Assembly: GCA_021821465.1 (NCBI GenBank)
Contig: JAKACM010000001.1
Span: 87,140-151,139 of the forward strand
Length of the DNA: 64,000 nucleotides
Origin: Bacillota bacterium
GTDB lineage: Bacteria; Bacillota; Sulfobacillia; Sulfobacillales; Sulfobacillaceae
Direction of reading: 5' to 3'
Every line of letters starts with the position of its first letter. Positions within the stretch are counted from its first letter, which is position 1. The position numbers were made by a program, and so were the translations under genes. This document shows, piece by piece, positions 10,172-19,135 of the stretch. The notes below the pieces were generated by a model that saw only the letters and a program-made list of their open reading frames with translations, was not told where the DNA came from and ran no database searches.

Positions 10172-10357
10172 TCAAGGATCATGGTAGATGAGACTACGAA
10201 CCGTCACTTCAGCCTGAGAATATGTATTAAAGGTAGCCGTAATATGTGTTTCGTGCTGATCATGCAATTCTTGTGGCAATGACATCCCCCTCAAATAGGC
10301 AATCTCATCCGGATCAACTCTTGATACCACCTCAATATCATTATACGAGCATTTCAT
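10172..10357 (-). CDS. hypothetical protein, 61 residues
   Basis: Small soluble reading frame rich in acidic residues and histidine (DPDEIAYLRGM, HDQHETHITATF). I recognise no family. In favour: it ends right beside a stable hairpin that would serve as its terminator. Against: GGAGG upstream lies about 15 bases from the ATG, too far for an ideal ribosome site, and it adjoins a decayed insertion sequence. Confidence 0.35.
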   Translation of the reverse strand: MKCSYNDIEVVSRVDPDEIAYLRGMSLPQELHDQHETHITATFNTYSQAEVTVRSLIYHDP

Positions 10358-10847
10358 CCGATCTCACAGCTTCCTCCCCGCGTTCACCCCCAGGGGAAGC
10401 CCTCTCCCTCCCTGGGCTGATTTGACTGCCGAAAGGGATTATCTTCAAGTCCAGAATAACATCTGGGAAATACACAATTCTTCCCAGACGGATCCATTCG
10501 TGACAAAATCAAAACGTGTCAGCCGAGAAATTGGCGCTCGTGGGCGAAAGAAGAGAGTAGACCGATTGTGAATCACCGGCCTGCCGGCGTCATGATGTGA
10601 TCGCATGGAAGATTGAATACGCAGCAAAAATCACAGTCGATGGGATCACTAATTGGAAGACGAGTGTAATAGATGGGGCTCTTTTGCATGCCACATCTGT
10701 CCCGGAATCACCCGAGACGGGGTCTAATCTTTCATTGCGAACACGGTGTGATTCTTTATACCGATCTGGTGGGTCCCCTAATGTCACTCTCAGAACCTTC
10801 GTCATTCGAGGACTGACTGAATAAGGCCTTTGTTAACAGTCCCTGAT
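10358..10847. other. geneless stretch left of the IS4-like element
   Basis: About 490 bp. The open frames on both strands here have no ribosome site and no recognisable protein. I see no repeat or RNA structure in it. Confidence 0.4.
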
Positions 10848-12312
10848 GGGTCAGACCCTAGCTTATCCCCAGTTTGTATTGTCCGAATAGACTGAATTGT
10901 CGAGATGAAAAAATATCGGGATGCAAAGGAAAATCGGGATCCGCTGTCGAAGAGATTGACTGTATGACATTCTCATCACGAGGAGGATCCCGATGGTTCG
11001 ATTAGAGTCTATCACCAGTTTTTTCACACGCACGGACCGTGACGGCGCTCTCAACGCACGACCTTGGGCACTATGGTCTGGGCGTTGCTCTCGTCGTCGA
11101 ATCCCTTGTTAGGGATTGCCAAAATTGGACACCGATTAGCGATGGCCTACCACGATCCCGATAAAAAGGCGAAATACGCGATTAAGCGCGTGGATCGCTT
11201 TGTGGGCCATGCCGGTTTGGACAGGGAGATCGCTCAGGGTGATGGGATTCGCTATATCCTGGGGGATACTCGGGAAGCTCTGATCCCGTGAGATGGGACC
11301 GATCCGAAAGATGACGTGCACCAAATTCTCTCATTAAATTGGCGAACGCATGGTCGTGCTCTCCCTTTGGCTTGGGTGACGGTGCGGAAAGATCAGCTGC
11401 AGGGCCGGATGCGTGAGATGGAAGGGGACCTGCTCAAACGGGTCGCGAGGCTGTGGCCTCGCTCGTGTCATCCGATTCTCTTAGCGGATCGGGGATTTGG
11501 CACCCGGGATCTCTTTGATCTATTAGATGGGTTGCACTGGAATTGGATTATTCGGAGCAAAGGCACAACCCCTGTGGAAATTCACCCCGGCGTCTGGGTG
11601 CCGCTGCGAGCCCTGGCAACGAAGCCGGTGTTACGCGATTTATCGGTTCGGTATGGCCAATCCTATGGCGATCAGGCGTATCCCTGCCGGATGGTGATCG
11701 GGGCCGAAGCGGGCTATTCCGACCCCGGGTTTTTAGTGGTGTCGGCGGGATTGCGGAAAGCGACCTGGCCAGCTCGTTTCATTACCGCAGCCTACGGCCA
11801 GCGGTTTACCACCGAAGGATGCTTCCGGGATCAAAAAAATGATGTGTACGAGGGGTTTCAGCTCGACGGAGTAAAATTAGGCACTCCCGCACGTTGGGAT
11901 CGGATGCTGTTGATCTTCGCTGGGACCTATTACTGGCTCAATGTGGGCGGATGGGCGATGGAACGCGCCGGAAAAGATCAGGATTGGCGCGCTCAAACGG
12001 ATTTTCGCCACCGTATTCCGTCGGTTAACCGCATCGCCAGAGAAGATCTGGTCGCCACCTAGCCGTTTCCTTTCTTCGTTTCCGACAAACCTCATCAATG
12101 ACTGGCCGAATGGATGCGATTTTTTGATTCTCCGGCGCATCTCGGGTATGGCCTGGATGGGGATCGGTTTCCCGCCCCGTCCCGGGGCGGAGCCCTCCTC
12201 AGCGTGGCCCACAGCCACGATCGTAGCCGCTAGTGAACGCAAAAAACTCTGACCCCACAACCGTTGAATCATCGCAATTGCCAAAAACTGGGGATCAATT
12301 AGGGTCAGACCA
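10848..12312 (+). mobile_element. decayed IS4-like insertion sequence with terminal inverted repeats
   Basis: About 1465 bp bounded by imperfect inverted repeats of about 28 bases. The left end is 10848-10875 and the right end 12285-12312. Read inward, both share GACCCTA followed after a few bases by ATCCCCAGTTT. Target duplications are not evident. The enclosed transposase is broken. Confidence 0.75.
10993..12062 (+). pseudogene. IS4-type DDE transposase, frameshifted and stopped
   Basis: The reading begins at ATG 10993 (MVRLESITSFFTR), shifts frame around 11060-11110, continues in the 11064 frame (HRLAMAYHDPDKKAKYAIKR) and meets a TGA at 11289. Beyond that stop the same frame resumes at once (DGTDPKDDVHQILSLNWRTHG) and runs to 12062. 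The later part has transposase features: ILLADRGFGTRDLFDLL (a DDE aspartate region), RFTTEGCFRDQKNDVYEGF (the YREK-like region of IS4 elements, here degenerate) and a hydrophobic C-terminal helix. At least two lesions make it non-functional as read. Confidence 0.8.
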
Positions 12313-12426
12313 GAAAGCCAAAGCATGGCATTTGTCGGCTCCGGGAAATTGCCGTGGAATTCCAATCGGTTCCACCCTTTAGGGCAGGGCACACGCATTC
12401 ACCGCAATTCACATCATAATCCCAAA

Positions 12427-13053
12427 TTAAGGGAGGCAAAACGTTGTGTCAGTGTCCGCATGCTTTATCCGGGGAATGTCTAGCTTATCCAAATAATGTC
12501 CCAAGGCTACTAAGTCCTGACACATCACAGGGCGGGCACTCCGGCGGTAAATCAAATAAGCCGGATGGAAGAGAGGAAACAGAGCCGGGCCGAAGCCGAC
12601 ATTGACAACGGTTCCGCGATTTTCGGAAAAATCACGTCTGCCGCTTACGGATTCATAAGCAATGCGGCCCATCGTCACAATAATATGGGGCTCAACTTGT
12701 TTGATATCCTCCATCAGCCACGGGCGGCATGCCGCAACTTCGTCCATTCGGGGTGTACGGTTCTTTCCCCCGTTCAGAGGCCGACAGCGAACCGCGTTAT
12801 TGAGCCATATTATCTCCCGAGTGAGTCCCAAATGGAACAAGATGGCTTCGAACAATTTTCCCGCCTGGCCCTGAAATCCAATCCCTTTCAAGTCTTCCGT
12901 CTTTCCCGGAGCTTCCGCCGTGAACATCACTGCAGCTTGGAGATTGCCCGATCCGTTAACAATTTGAGTTCTGGTCTTCCATAACTCGCAACGTTGACAG
13001 TCATGAACCTCTAAGGCCGCCCATTCATGCATTTCGGACAAATCCCCTCCCAT
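12427..13053 (-). CDS. uracil-DNA glycosylase, Fe-S family (type 4/5)
   Basis: Removes uracil arising by cytosine deamination, important in thermophiles. 208 residues. The N-terminal CQRCELWKTR and two later cysteines (RCRPLNG, ACRPW) fit a 4Fe-4S cluster. Active-site motif 1 reads AEAPGKTEDLKGIGFQGQAG, and motif 2 is LFHPAYLIYR. The first motif has TAEAPG where most family-4 enzymes have GEAPG. It overlaps the end of the upstream Fur-family gene by 43 bases. Confidence 0.9.
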   Translation of the reverse strand: MGGDLSEMHEWAALEVHDCQRCELWKTRTQIVNGSGNLQAAVMFTAEAPGKTEDLKGIGFQGQAGKLFEAILFHLGLTREIIWLNNAVRCRPLNGGKNRTPRMDEVAACRPWLMEDIKQVEPHIIVTMGRIAYESVSGRRDFSENRGTVVNVGFGPALFPLFHPAYLIYRRSARPVMCQDLVALGHYLDKLDIPRIKHADTDTTFCLP

Positions 13054-13454
13054 ATCACCGTTTGTCGGTTAATCGCCCACATCCCGTCGTCTGCCGACAC
13101 TTCCCTGGAATTGGCATTGCCCAGAGGAGGCAAATCATCGGGAAAATCCTCCAATCGGTGACATTGTTGGCATAGGAGGTGATCATGGTGTTCCAATCGA
13201 AAATCATACCGCCTCTTACCGTTGATCGCGATGACATGGACCAATCCTTCCTGAACTAACCGCTCCACGGTATTGTAGACGGTAGCTACACTCATGGCCG
13301 GGTAAACCCCTCGAAGATTCTCATAAATGTCATCGGCTGCCGGATGGTCCAATACGGCAATGCTCTCATAGACGGCAAGACGCTGGGGAGTGATACGAAT
13401 TCCCGACGATCGCAAGATATCCAGAGTATGGGACAGGGATCTCATTCCCTTCAC
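13011..13454 (-). CDS. Fur/PerR-family metal-dependent repressor
   Basis: 147 residues. The N-terminal winged helix reads GIRITPQRLAVYESIAVL and MSVATVYNTVERLVQEGLV. The metal-sensing domain has HHDHLLCQQCHRLEDF, with the CxxC structural zinc site, and a C-terminal CPKC second pair. The peroxide-sensing context (rubrerythrin upstream in the same direction) favours a PerR role over iron or zinc sensing, but the sequence alone does not fix this. The start overlaps the DUF3501 stop by 4 bases. Confidence 0.9.
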   Translation of the reverse strand: MKGMRSLSHTLDILRSSGIRITPQRLAVYESIAVLDHPAADDIYENLRGVYPAMSVATVYNTVERLVQEGLVHVIAINGKRRYDFRLEHHDHLLCQQCHRLEDFPDDLPPLGNANSREVSADDGMWAINRQTVIWEGICPKCMNGRP

Positions 13455-14035
13455 CGATCTTGAATGAGATCCGCCAACAGCGACGCTTTGGTGGGATTAG
13501 ACAGAATTACCCGATACTCATAATTCGGATGGTGAATGGCAAGGGCAACGTCGGGAGACTCTGCCAACTCCTGAACCTGATCATGAGTAAAAGTCAAAGT
13601 AAGATAATGAACCGAGCTCGTCTTCTCCTCGGTTGAGCGACCTGTTTCCGCTTGGGCATGAACCTTCAGACTACCGCCTTCCAAGTACACATATTCTTCA
13701 ACACCGGACAGACTGCGAAGAATTTCCGGCATGTTATCATCCGAATTCAATGCAATTAAGAGTGTGGCTCCAATAGCCTGGCCAATGGGCAGCAAATCGT
13801 TGTATACATCCAGCTCCTCCTGAATTAGCCCAGGTTGGGTAATGTGCTCAATCCGGCACATTTCTTGAACTTGAAATTTCATAGTATCCCGATTTTCAAA
13901 CACCACGGAGATTCTCGGACCCAGATCTACCCGACGAATCTTCTTGATATCTATAACCCGCTGGCGAAAGGGGTTTCGGTCTTTCACGTAATCCTCTATC
14001 GGCACAATATCCTCTAATGTCAACGGTTTCATCAC
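13451..14035 (-). CDS. DUF3501 family protein
   Basis: 194 residues beginning MMKPLTLEDIVPIEDYVKDR, with RVDLGPRISVVFENRDTM and MCRIEHI following; this is the recognisable DUF3501 pattern. The family has no proven function. It is known to travel with rubrerythrin and a two-cluster Fe-S oxidoreductase, exactly as here, so a role with that complex in oxidative stress is inferred. It overlaps both neighbours by 4 bases, which points to translational coupling. Confidence 0.88.
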   Translation of the reverse strand: MMKPLTLEDIVPIEDYVKDRNPFRQRVIDIKKIRRVDLGPRISVVFENRDTMKFQVQEMCRIEHITQPGLIQEELDVYNDLLPIGQAIGATLLIALNSDDNMPEILRSLSGVEEYVYLEGGSLKVHAQAETGRSTEEKTSSVHYLTLTFTHDQVQELAESPDVALAIHHPNYEYRVILSNPTKASLLADLIQDR

Positions 14036-15294
14036 TTTTCCTCACTTTCTAGACCGTACGCGGCACTTAATATTTCCACCGGATGCAAAGGAGGTGCATC
14101 AGTTGCCGTTTCAATCTGTAATCCCGCCAACGCACAATCAGAACAGGCCTTACTGTCATGAGCCTGGCGGAAGGCATCAGTCAATTTTGCCGCAACTTTC
14201 TGGGAGTCATCATAAAATTCAGCCTTAAGTCCCCAGGTTCCGTCAATGCCTGCGCACCGGTCGACAACGTTAACGGTCGTCCCGTCAATATATGTTAACA
14301 AGTCTTTTGCCGACCGCCTCAATCCTTGTGCTTTAGTGTGACAAGACAAATGATAAGCCACGGCCCCTACTGAATGACGGAAGTCCTTCTTGAGTTCCTT
14401 GCGGCGAGCCATTTCAGCAAAATACTCGGTCACATCAAGCGTGGCTTCACTGACTTTTTTGGCTTCATCCGTTCCCAATAGTAAAGAATACTCTTCTTTC
14501 AAAACATATGCACAGGTAGGTTGCAGAGCTAAAATTTTCTTGCCTGCCTCGGCATAAGGTGCTAAGACTCGAACGTTTTGTTCTGCACGTTCCTTGGCAC
14601 CAGGAATATCCCCGCCATCCAGGGCGGGCATCCCACAACACCTTTGATTGTCCGGGATATCCCCATGAATGCCGTGGTGAGCCAATACATTCATCGTTGC
14701 CTGACCAATACCGGGATGATGGTATTCCACTGTGCAGGTGGTAAAAATCGCTACGTCTGCGTCCTCTTGCTGCTTTTTCCGGCTAAGCGCCCATTTCGAA
14801 AAACGAGTCACAGCAAATTTCGGTAAGTGGCGGCGATGATCGATTCCCACCATTTTTTCCATGATTCGCCGCATCATGGGATTTTTGTTACTCCAGTTAG
14901 ACAAGGCGGGAAGACGAGTGCCATTTCGTCCAATTCGATCCGGATCTCCTAAGATTTTGTCAACAAAGGCCAATCCGTTCTTCTTGGTACGAACGGCTTT
15001 TGATCGCAGCATCAACCGGGGAAAATCCAAATCAAAACGGTGAGGAGGAATATAAGGACACTTGAGGTAACATAACTTGCACTGATAGCACAAGTCCGCA
15101 GGACGAGACAACTCCTGGTCAGTTAACAGGCCCACATCATCGTCATGGCCCTCGACGGACTTAAAGAGATCGGGAAAAGACGGGCACAGACTGAAACACA
15201 ACCGACAGCCGTTGCAAATGTCAAACGCTTGTTTCATGTCTGCGGCCAACGCACTCTCGTCCCAGTATTTCTCGTTATTAGGGTTATATTCCAT
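14032..15294 (-). CDS. heterodisulfide-reductase/GlpC-like Fe-S oxidoreductase
   Basis: 420 residues. Two N-terminal 4Fe-4S motifs are CNGCRLCFSLCPSF and CYQCKLCYLKCPY. Two CCG-type domains follow (TCTVEYHHPGIG ... QRCCGMPALDGGD; LSCHTKAQG ... CAGIDGTWG), as in GlpC and HdrB/HdrD. No membrane segment is visible. Such proteins pass electrons between a donor and a partner oxidoreductase. Downstream DUF3501 is translationally coupled and rubrerythrin lies upstream, so electron delivery to rubrerythrin is inferred. Confidence 0.88.
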   Translation of the reverse strand: MEYNPNNEKYWDESALAADMKQAFDICNGCRLCFSLCPSFPDLFKSVEGHDDDVGLLTDQELSRPADLCYQCKLCYLKCPYIPPHRFDLDFPRLMLRSKAVRTKKNGLAFVDKILGDPDRIGRNGTRLPALSNWSNKNPMMRRIMEKMVGIDHRRHLPKFAVTRFSKWALSRKKQQEDADVAIFTTCTVEYHHPGIGQATMNVLAHHGIHGDIPDNQRCCGMPALDGGDIPGAKERAEQNVRVLAPYAEAGKKILALQPTCAYVLKEEYSLLLGTDEAKKVSEATLDVTEYFAEMARRKELKKDFRHSVGAVAYHLSCHTKAQGLRRSAKDLLTYIDGTTVNVVDRCAGIDGTWGLKAEFYDDSQKVAAKLTDAFRQAHDSKACSDCALAGLQIETATDAPPLHPVEILSAAYGLESEEK

Positions 15295-15310
15295 CAGACA
15301 TCCCCTCCGG

Positions 15311-15334
15311 ATAAAAGGGGGCTGATGCCCCCTT
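15311..15334 (-). terminator. rho-independent terminator or attenuator after rubrerythrin
   Basis: On the minus strand AAGGGGGC, ATCA and GCCCCCTT form a perfect stem followed by TTTTAT. It lies between the rubrerythrin stop and the Fe-S protein gene. Partial termination here would make the rubrerythrin message more abundant than the rest of the operon. Confidence 0.8.
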
Positions 15335-15345
15335 GTGACTCATTT

Positions 15346-15768
15346 TCACTCCTCAAGTGCCGCCAATCCTTTAGTAAAGCGTCCGGCATGACTCTTCTCC
15401 GCCCGGGCCAAGGTTTCAAACCATTCCGCGATTTCGTCGAATCCCTCTTCTCGGGCATCTTTGGCAAATCCCGGGTACATTTGGGTATACTCGTATGTTT
15501 CTCCTTCGATGGCGCTCTTCAAATTGTCTTCGGTAGCGCCCACCGGTACACCGGTCACCGGATCTCCGACTTCTTCCAGGAATTCAAAATGACCGAACGC
15601 GTGTCCGGTTTCTCCCTCTGCAACGTCACGAAATAATCCGGCCACTTCCGGGCGTCCTTCTATGTCGGCTTTTTGAGCAAAAAATAGATAACGACGGTTC
15701 GCCTGTGATTCTCCCGCAAATGCTTCTTTAAGGTTGGTATGTGTCTTGGTGTTTTCTAAAGATGGCAT
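15346..15768 (-). CDS. rubrerythrin without rubredoxin domain (sulerythrin-like)
   Basis: Non-haem diiron protein that reduces hydrogen peroxide. 140 residues, only the four-helix ferritin-like domain: diiron ligands are in [40 protein letters not shown] and [11 protein letters not shown]. The C-terminal rubredoxin of classical rubrerythrins is missing, so electrons must come from another protein, plausibly the Fe-S oxidoreductase encoded next. The start is the ATG with AAGGAGG six bases upstream; the longer open frame adds 12 codons without a ribosome site. Confidence 0.92.
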   Translation of the reverse strand: MPSLENTKTHTNLKEAFAGESQANRRYLFFAQKADIEGRPEVAGLFRDVAEGETGHAFGHFEFLEEVGDPVTGVPVGATEDNLKSAIEGETYEYTQMYPGFAKDAREEGFDEIAEWFETLARAEKSHAGRFTKGLAALEE

Positions 15769-16395
15769 GGTAATCCTCCTTGTGGTATTTTTGGCAATAA
15801 ACATTACCTAGGAATGATTCTAAAATAAGACTAACAATAATACAATATCTCGTTTGAAAGAAGATGACATCGAATTTTTGTGAAGATGTTTGTTTGGGAT
15901 ACTTGCCAGTCGATTGATCGATCCCGAATTGGCGGCATACAACAATTTTTGCCCAGATCATCCTGCACCTAAGTTGATGGAAGATGCAAAGAGGTAAACT
16001 CGAAGTTGCGGCCTAAGTTGACAATCATTGTGAAACCCGGATCACTTAGGGTCACACCAAAATGACAGATCTGGTTTGAGGGAACTCCGATCCGGATGGA
16101 AGTAAACCTAGGAAACATCGGATTGGCCGAACCAACCTACTGACCCAAAGCAGGCCGTCCCCGCCTTGGGTCAGTAGGTTTTTATAGCCTCCTACACTGC
16201 TTATCTCGTTTTGCCGAGCGTGCTACCGTTCGAATGCAGGTTTTGAGGGCATAGATCCCGGTGTTTCTGAAAAAGAATCCGGCTTCGAAACACTTTGGCG
16301 TACCCTAAGACCAATCATCACACCGATTGCCGGTGGGCGTACTCGGGGCAAGATTCCGAAGTTCTCTTTGCCTGTGAGCCGATGTTCTCGATATT
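15769..16395. other. intergenic region with a long hairpin
   Basis: About 630 bp without a convincing gene. It carries the hairpin described separately at 16134-16180. GTGACCCTAA and nearby sequence on the minus strand around 16040 resemble an insertion-sequence end, but no element could be delimited. Confidence 0.4.
16134..16185 (+). terminator. 15-bp perfect hairpin with T-run
   Basis: AACCTACTGACCCAA and TTGGGTCAGTAGGTT pair perfectly across a 17-base GC-rich loop and are followed by TTTTTA on the plus strand. No plus-strand gene precedes it. It could end an unannotated small RNA or be a relic of a mobile-element end. Confidence 0.5.
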
Positions 16396-17409
16396 TTAGA
16401 GCTTTCCTTTTTGTAAATGAAACACAGGCTCCAGCCGCCCAACTTCAAGGCCCCGGTGATTCACAGTGACCAAACTCACAACTTGTCCCACTGCCATTCG
16501 TTCGCGGGCGGAAAGAACATCCATCTCTTCCAAGACATGAACTAAGGTCGGTGCTATCGTCCGCGGCGAACCATCATCCATCTTGATGGCAATCCCCATG
16601 CCCCTTTCGGGAATGCCGAGACAAAAGACGGCTTCGGCGCCTCCTTTAGCGACAAATCGGTTGAGAGTGGCCTGTGCCAAACTGACTTCCAACCTGCCTT
16701 CACCACTGATCAAGTAAGGATGGATCCGCATAGCCTCACTAATCACGCCGGCACCCGCCTGAACGTCTTCCGGCAGTCCGCGGGGATCAACCAAGCGGGC
16801 ATAAGCCAAAGCCATTCGAGCCAACGGCAAATAAAATGTCGGGACACTGCATCCGTCAGTGGCCGTAACCAGCTCCGGTTCATGCAAATCCGTCATCAGG
16901 GCAACCATGCGGCGAATAGCCTGTTGGACCGGGTGGTCGGGTTTTTCATATCCGGCTAAAGGAGCGTCCAGCATACGCGCCAAAGTCAGCATACCGGTAT
17001 GTTTTCCGCTGCAGTTGTTATGCAAAGTCGTCGGACTTTCTCCAGACTTTTCTAAAAGGCGGGCAGAGGGGAGATGACTGGGAGCATGGACGCCGCATGC
17101 CAGATCGCCCGGCCCAGCATCTATACGTTTCAAAAGAGAGACGACTTGGCGAATATGCTGCGGCTCCCCTCCATGAGATGCACAAATAATGGCAACATCT
17201 TCACCCGAGAATTGATAGCGATCCATTGCCCCCGACAAGATCACAGGCAGGGCCTGAAAAGGCTTGGCACTCGATCGCCAAAAAGTCTGCCTTTGGGGAT
17301 CGCCCAGCCAGTAACGGATCTGCCCCAAGCTGTCTACCACCGCAATATCGGCAAACGCTTTGCTTTCTACAACATTTCCCCGAATAATATCTACTGCTCT
17401 TTCTGCCAT
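16396..17409 (-). CDS. asparaginase, AnsA/rhizobial type II family
   Basis: 337 residues of the thermolabile (rhizobial) L-asparaginase-like family, not the classical Escherichia coli type. Characteristic stretches are RSSAKPFQALPVI with the SxxK, CASHGGEP, HNNCSGKHTGML and TDGCSVPTFYLPL. It would hydrolyse asparagine to aspartate and ammonia in the cytoplasm. Its start overlaps the end of the gamma-glutamyl hydrolase gene by 19 bases, so the two are probably co-expressed for amide nitrogen use. Confidence 0.88.
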   Translation of the reverse strand: MAERAVDIIRGNVVESKAFADIAVVDSLGQIRYWLGDPQRQTFWRSSAKPFQALPVILSGAMDRYQFSGEDVAIICASHGGEPQHIRQVVSLLKRIDAGPGDLACGVHAPSHLPSARLLEKSGESPTTLHNNCSGKHTGMLTLARMLDAPLAGYEKPDHPVQQAIRRMVALMTDLHEPELVTATDGCSVPTFYLPLARMALAYARLVDPRGLPEDVQAGAGVISEAMRIHPYLISGEGRLEVSLAQATLNRFVAKGGAEAVFCLGIPERGMGIAIKMDDGSPRTIAPTLVHVLEEMDVLSARERMAVGQVVSLVTVNHRGLEVGRLEPVFHLQKGKL

Positions 17410-18158
17410 GACCCTATCTTTTCCTCCTGATATTGCCGAGCGGCTTCAACAAATGAAACAAACAACTGAAGGGCCTCCGGACGGGAATCTACCAAATCTT
17501 CCGGATGCCACTGCACTCCCAGAGCAAAGGGATACTCCCTTCGCTCCATTCCTTCAATCAAACCGTCTTCGGCGTAAGCTGTAATAGTCCAATCATTTGG
17601 CACAGTCATTACCGCTTGGTGATGAAAGGAATTGACTGAAATCTCTTGGGTTCCCATAATCGCCACCAATCGGCTGGATTGTTCCATTTTCACCCGATGG
17701 GTCACTTCAAATCGGGGTTCGTTCTGAGAATGACGCGCGGTAGAGGGGTGGTATCCACTCGGAATATCTTGAATCAACGCCCCCTTTCCCGAAACGGCGA
17801 GAGCTTGGATTCCACGACAAATTCCGAAAATCGGAAGATTCAAGGCGTAAGCGGTTTGGATCAATAAAAGTTCTGTGTGATCCCGATCGGCCGATACTCC
17901 TTCCCATTTGGTGCCTGCATCTTCTTGGCCGTAAAGAATCGGATCAAAGTCTCCTCCCCCGGTCAAAAGTAGTCCGTGACAGCTTTTCAAGACTTCGGCA
18001 CTCTCGGCGATATTCGCTAATAAAACCGGTATCCCCCCGGCTTGTTGAATGGCATGAAGATAGGTAGAGCGTATAAAATCGCGGGGCACACCGTCCTTTC
18101 CCATCTCTCGGGAAAGCGAAATCCCGATGAAAGGTCTTATTGACGAGGAATTCGCCAT
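17391..18158 (-). CDS. gamma-glutamyl-gamma-aminobutyrate hydrolase family (peptidase C26)
   Basis: 255 residues of the class I glutamine amidotransferase fold. The nucleophile elbow is IFGICRGIQALAV with the catalytic cysteine, and the late VQWHPEDL supplies His and Glu. GGGDFDPILYGQ precedes them. The family includes PuuD, which frees GABA from gamma-Glu-GABA, and other gamma-glutamyl hydrolases. No putrescine genes lie nearby, so the substrate is open. Confidence 0.87.
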   Translation of the reverse strand: MANSSSIRPFIGISLSREMGKDGVPRDFIRSTYLHAIQQAGGIPVLLANIAESAEVLKSCHGLLLTGGGDFDPILYGQEDAGTKWEGVSADRDHTELLLIQTAYALNLPIFGICRGIQALAVSGKGALIQDIPSGYHPSTARHSQNEPRFEVTHRVKMEQSSRLVAIMGTQEISVNSFHHQAVMTVPNDWTITAYAEDGLIEGMERREYPFALGVQWHPEDLVDSRPEALQLFVSFVEAARQYQEEKIGSWQKEQ

Positions 18159-18423
18159 GAATTAGCCACCTCTTTTATATCGTGTTTGCATCCGGTTCAA
18201 GTTAACCTTGATGGGGTAGAATACTTACACATATTAATCTAAGCGTTGGATCCCTTCCACGGAATTGTTCTCTGTCACAATCTGCCCTTGGAATGGAAGA
18301 AACCCGAGTCTTGCCGCTAAATAAGACCGAACGCCGCGCCAGACTCAAGGGTAGCCAATTGTCATGAGCTCGTACCGTCATGACCGATAAGCTCTGCCCT
18401 CATCATGATATGACCTAGGGCGT
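18159..18423. other. intergenic stretch
   Basis: About 265 bp between the C26 hydrolase and the mazF terminator. I see no gene in it. It should carry the promoter of the two-gene asparaginase cluster. Confidence 0.4.
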
Positions 18424-18455
18424 CAAAAGAAAAGTGAGCCCTCGGACGGACTCAC
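18424..18455 (-). terminator. rho-independent terminator of mazF
   Basis: On the minus strand GTGAGTCC and GGGCTCAC pair and are followed by TTTTCTTTT, nine bases beyond the mazF stop. Confidence 0.85.
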
Positions 18456-18464
18456 CAGATATCC

Positions 18465-18830
18465 TCACAAATCAGTCAAACCGAGACTAATAACAATGGC
18501 TTGATTGACCCTATTCATCACTTCGGGACTTAAATGAGCAATGCGCTCTTTCAGTCGGCGTTTATCGATTGTGCGGATTTGTTCCAGTAAAATTACCGAA
18601 TTCCGATCGAGATTGGACTCCTCAGCTCTTAGTTCCACGTGAATCGGCAATCGTGTCTTAAATATTTGTGAGGTCACCGCACAAATAATCGTGGTCGGGC
18701 TATAACGGTTACCAATATCATTTTGCAGGATCAAAACGGGACGTATTCCACCTTGCTCCGAACCCACTACGGGAGAAAGATCCGCAAAAAAAATGTCGCC
18801 ACGCTTCACTACTGTATCTGAGGTCGACAC
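18465..18830 (-). CDS. ndoA: mRNA interferase, EndoA/MazF type
   Basis: 121 residues, close to the Bacillus EndoA. It begins with VKRGDIFFADLSPVVGSEQG and continues RPVLILQND; later IICAVTSQI, RNSVILLEQIRTIDKRRL. It would be a sequence-specific, ribosome-independent endoribonuclease toxin. Only 3 bp separate it from its antitoxin gene. The alr-antitoxin-toxin order is the conserved Bacillus arrangement. Confidence 0.93.
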   Translation of the reverse strand: MSTSDTVVKRGDIFFADLSPVVGSEQGGIRPVLILQNDIGNRYSPTTIICAVTSQIFKTRLPIHVELRAEESNLDRNSVILLEQIRTIDKRRLKERIAHLSPEVMNRVNQAIVISLGLTDL

Positions 18831-18833
18831 CGA

Positions 18834-19088
18834 TTACTCCCTAAAATATCCAGCATATTCCCAATGTTCTTCGGCGAGGGCGGCGTTAAGCGAACCAAGT
18901 TCCTGATACCCTTGAATCAGCTCCTGTCGGAGTTGTTGCTTTCGCTGTTCTGCAAGATAAAACTCGACGCTTTCACGAATGACTTCGCTTCGATGACGGC
19001 CTTCTCCATCCGCCATCTTGTCCAATGCATCTACCAAATGATGGGGTAAACGCACAAATACGCGACGGTTTTCTTCCAAAATATCCAC
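18834..19088 (-). CDS. ndoAI: CopG-family antitoxin of EndoA
   Basis: 84 residues. The N-terminal ribbon-helix-helix (RRVFVRLPHHLVDALDKMA, then RHRSEVIRESVEFYL) binds DNA; the acidic C-terminal tail (AEEHWEYAGYF) is the kind that wraps the toxin. It probably autorepresses the pair. Confidence 0.9.
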   Translation of the reverse strand: MDILEENRRVFVRLPHHLVDALDKMADGEGRHRSEVIRESVEFYLAEQRKQQLRQELIQGYQELGSLNAALAEEHWEYAGYFRE

Positions 19089-19135
19089 CTCTTTCCCTCT
19101 TCCAACTCAATTATAGACTTCGCAAAATTTTACTG

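Noticed and set aside
12313..12426. Possible IS200/IS605 end (CCCTTTAGGGCAGGG)
   Set aside because: A short palindrome only; it lacks the flanking blocks shared by the two real ends at 27.5 and 58.5 kb.
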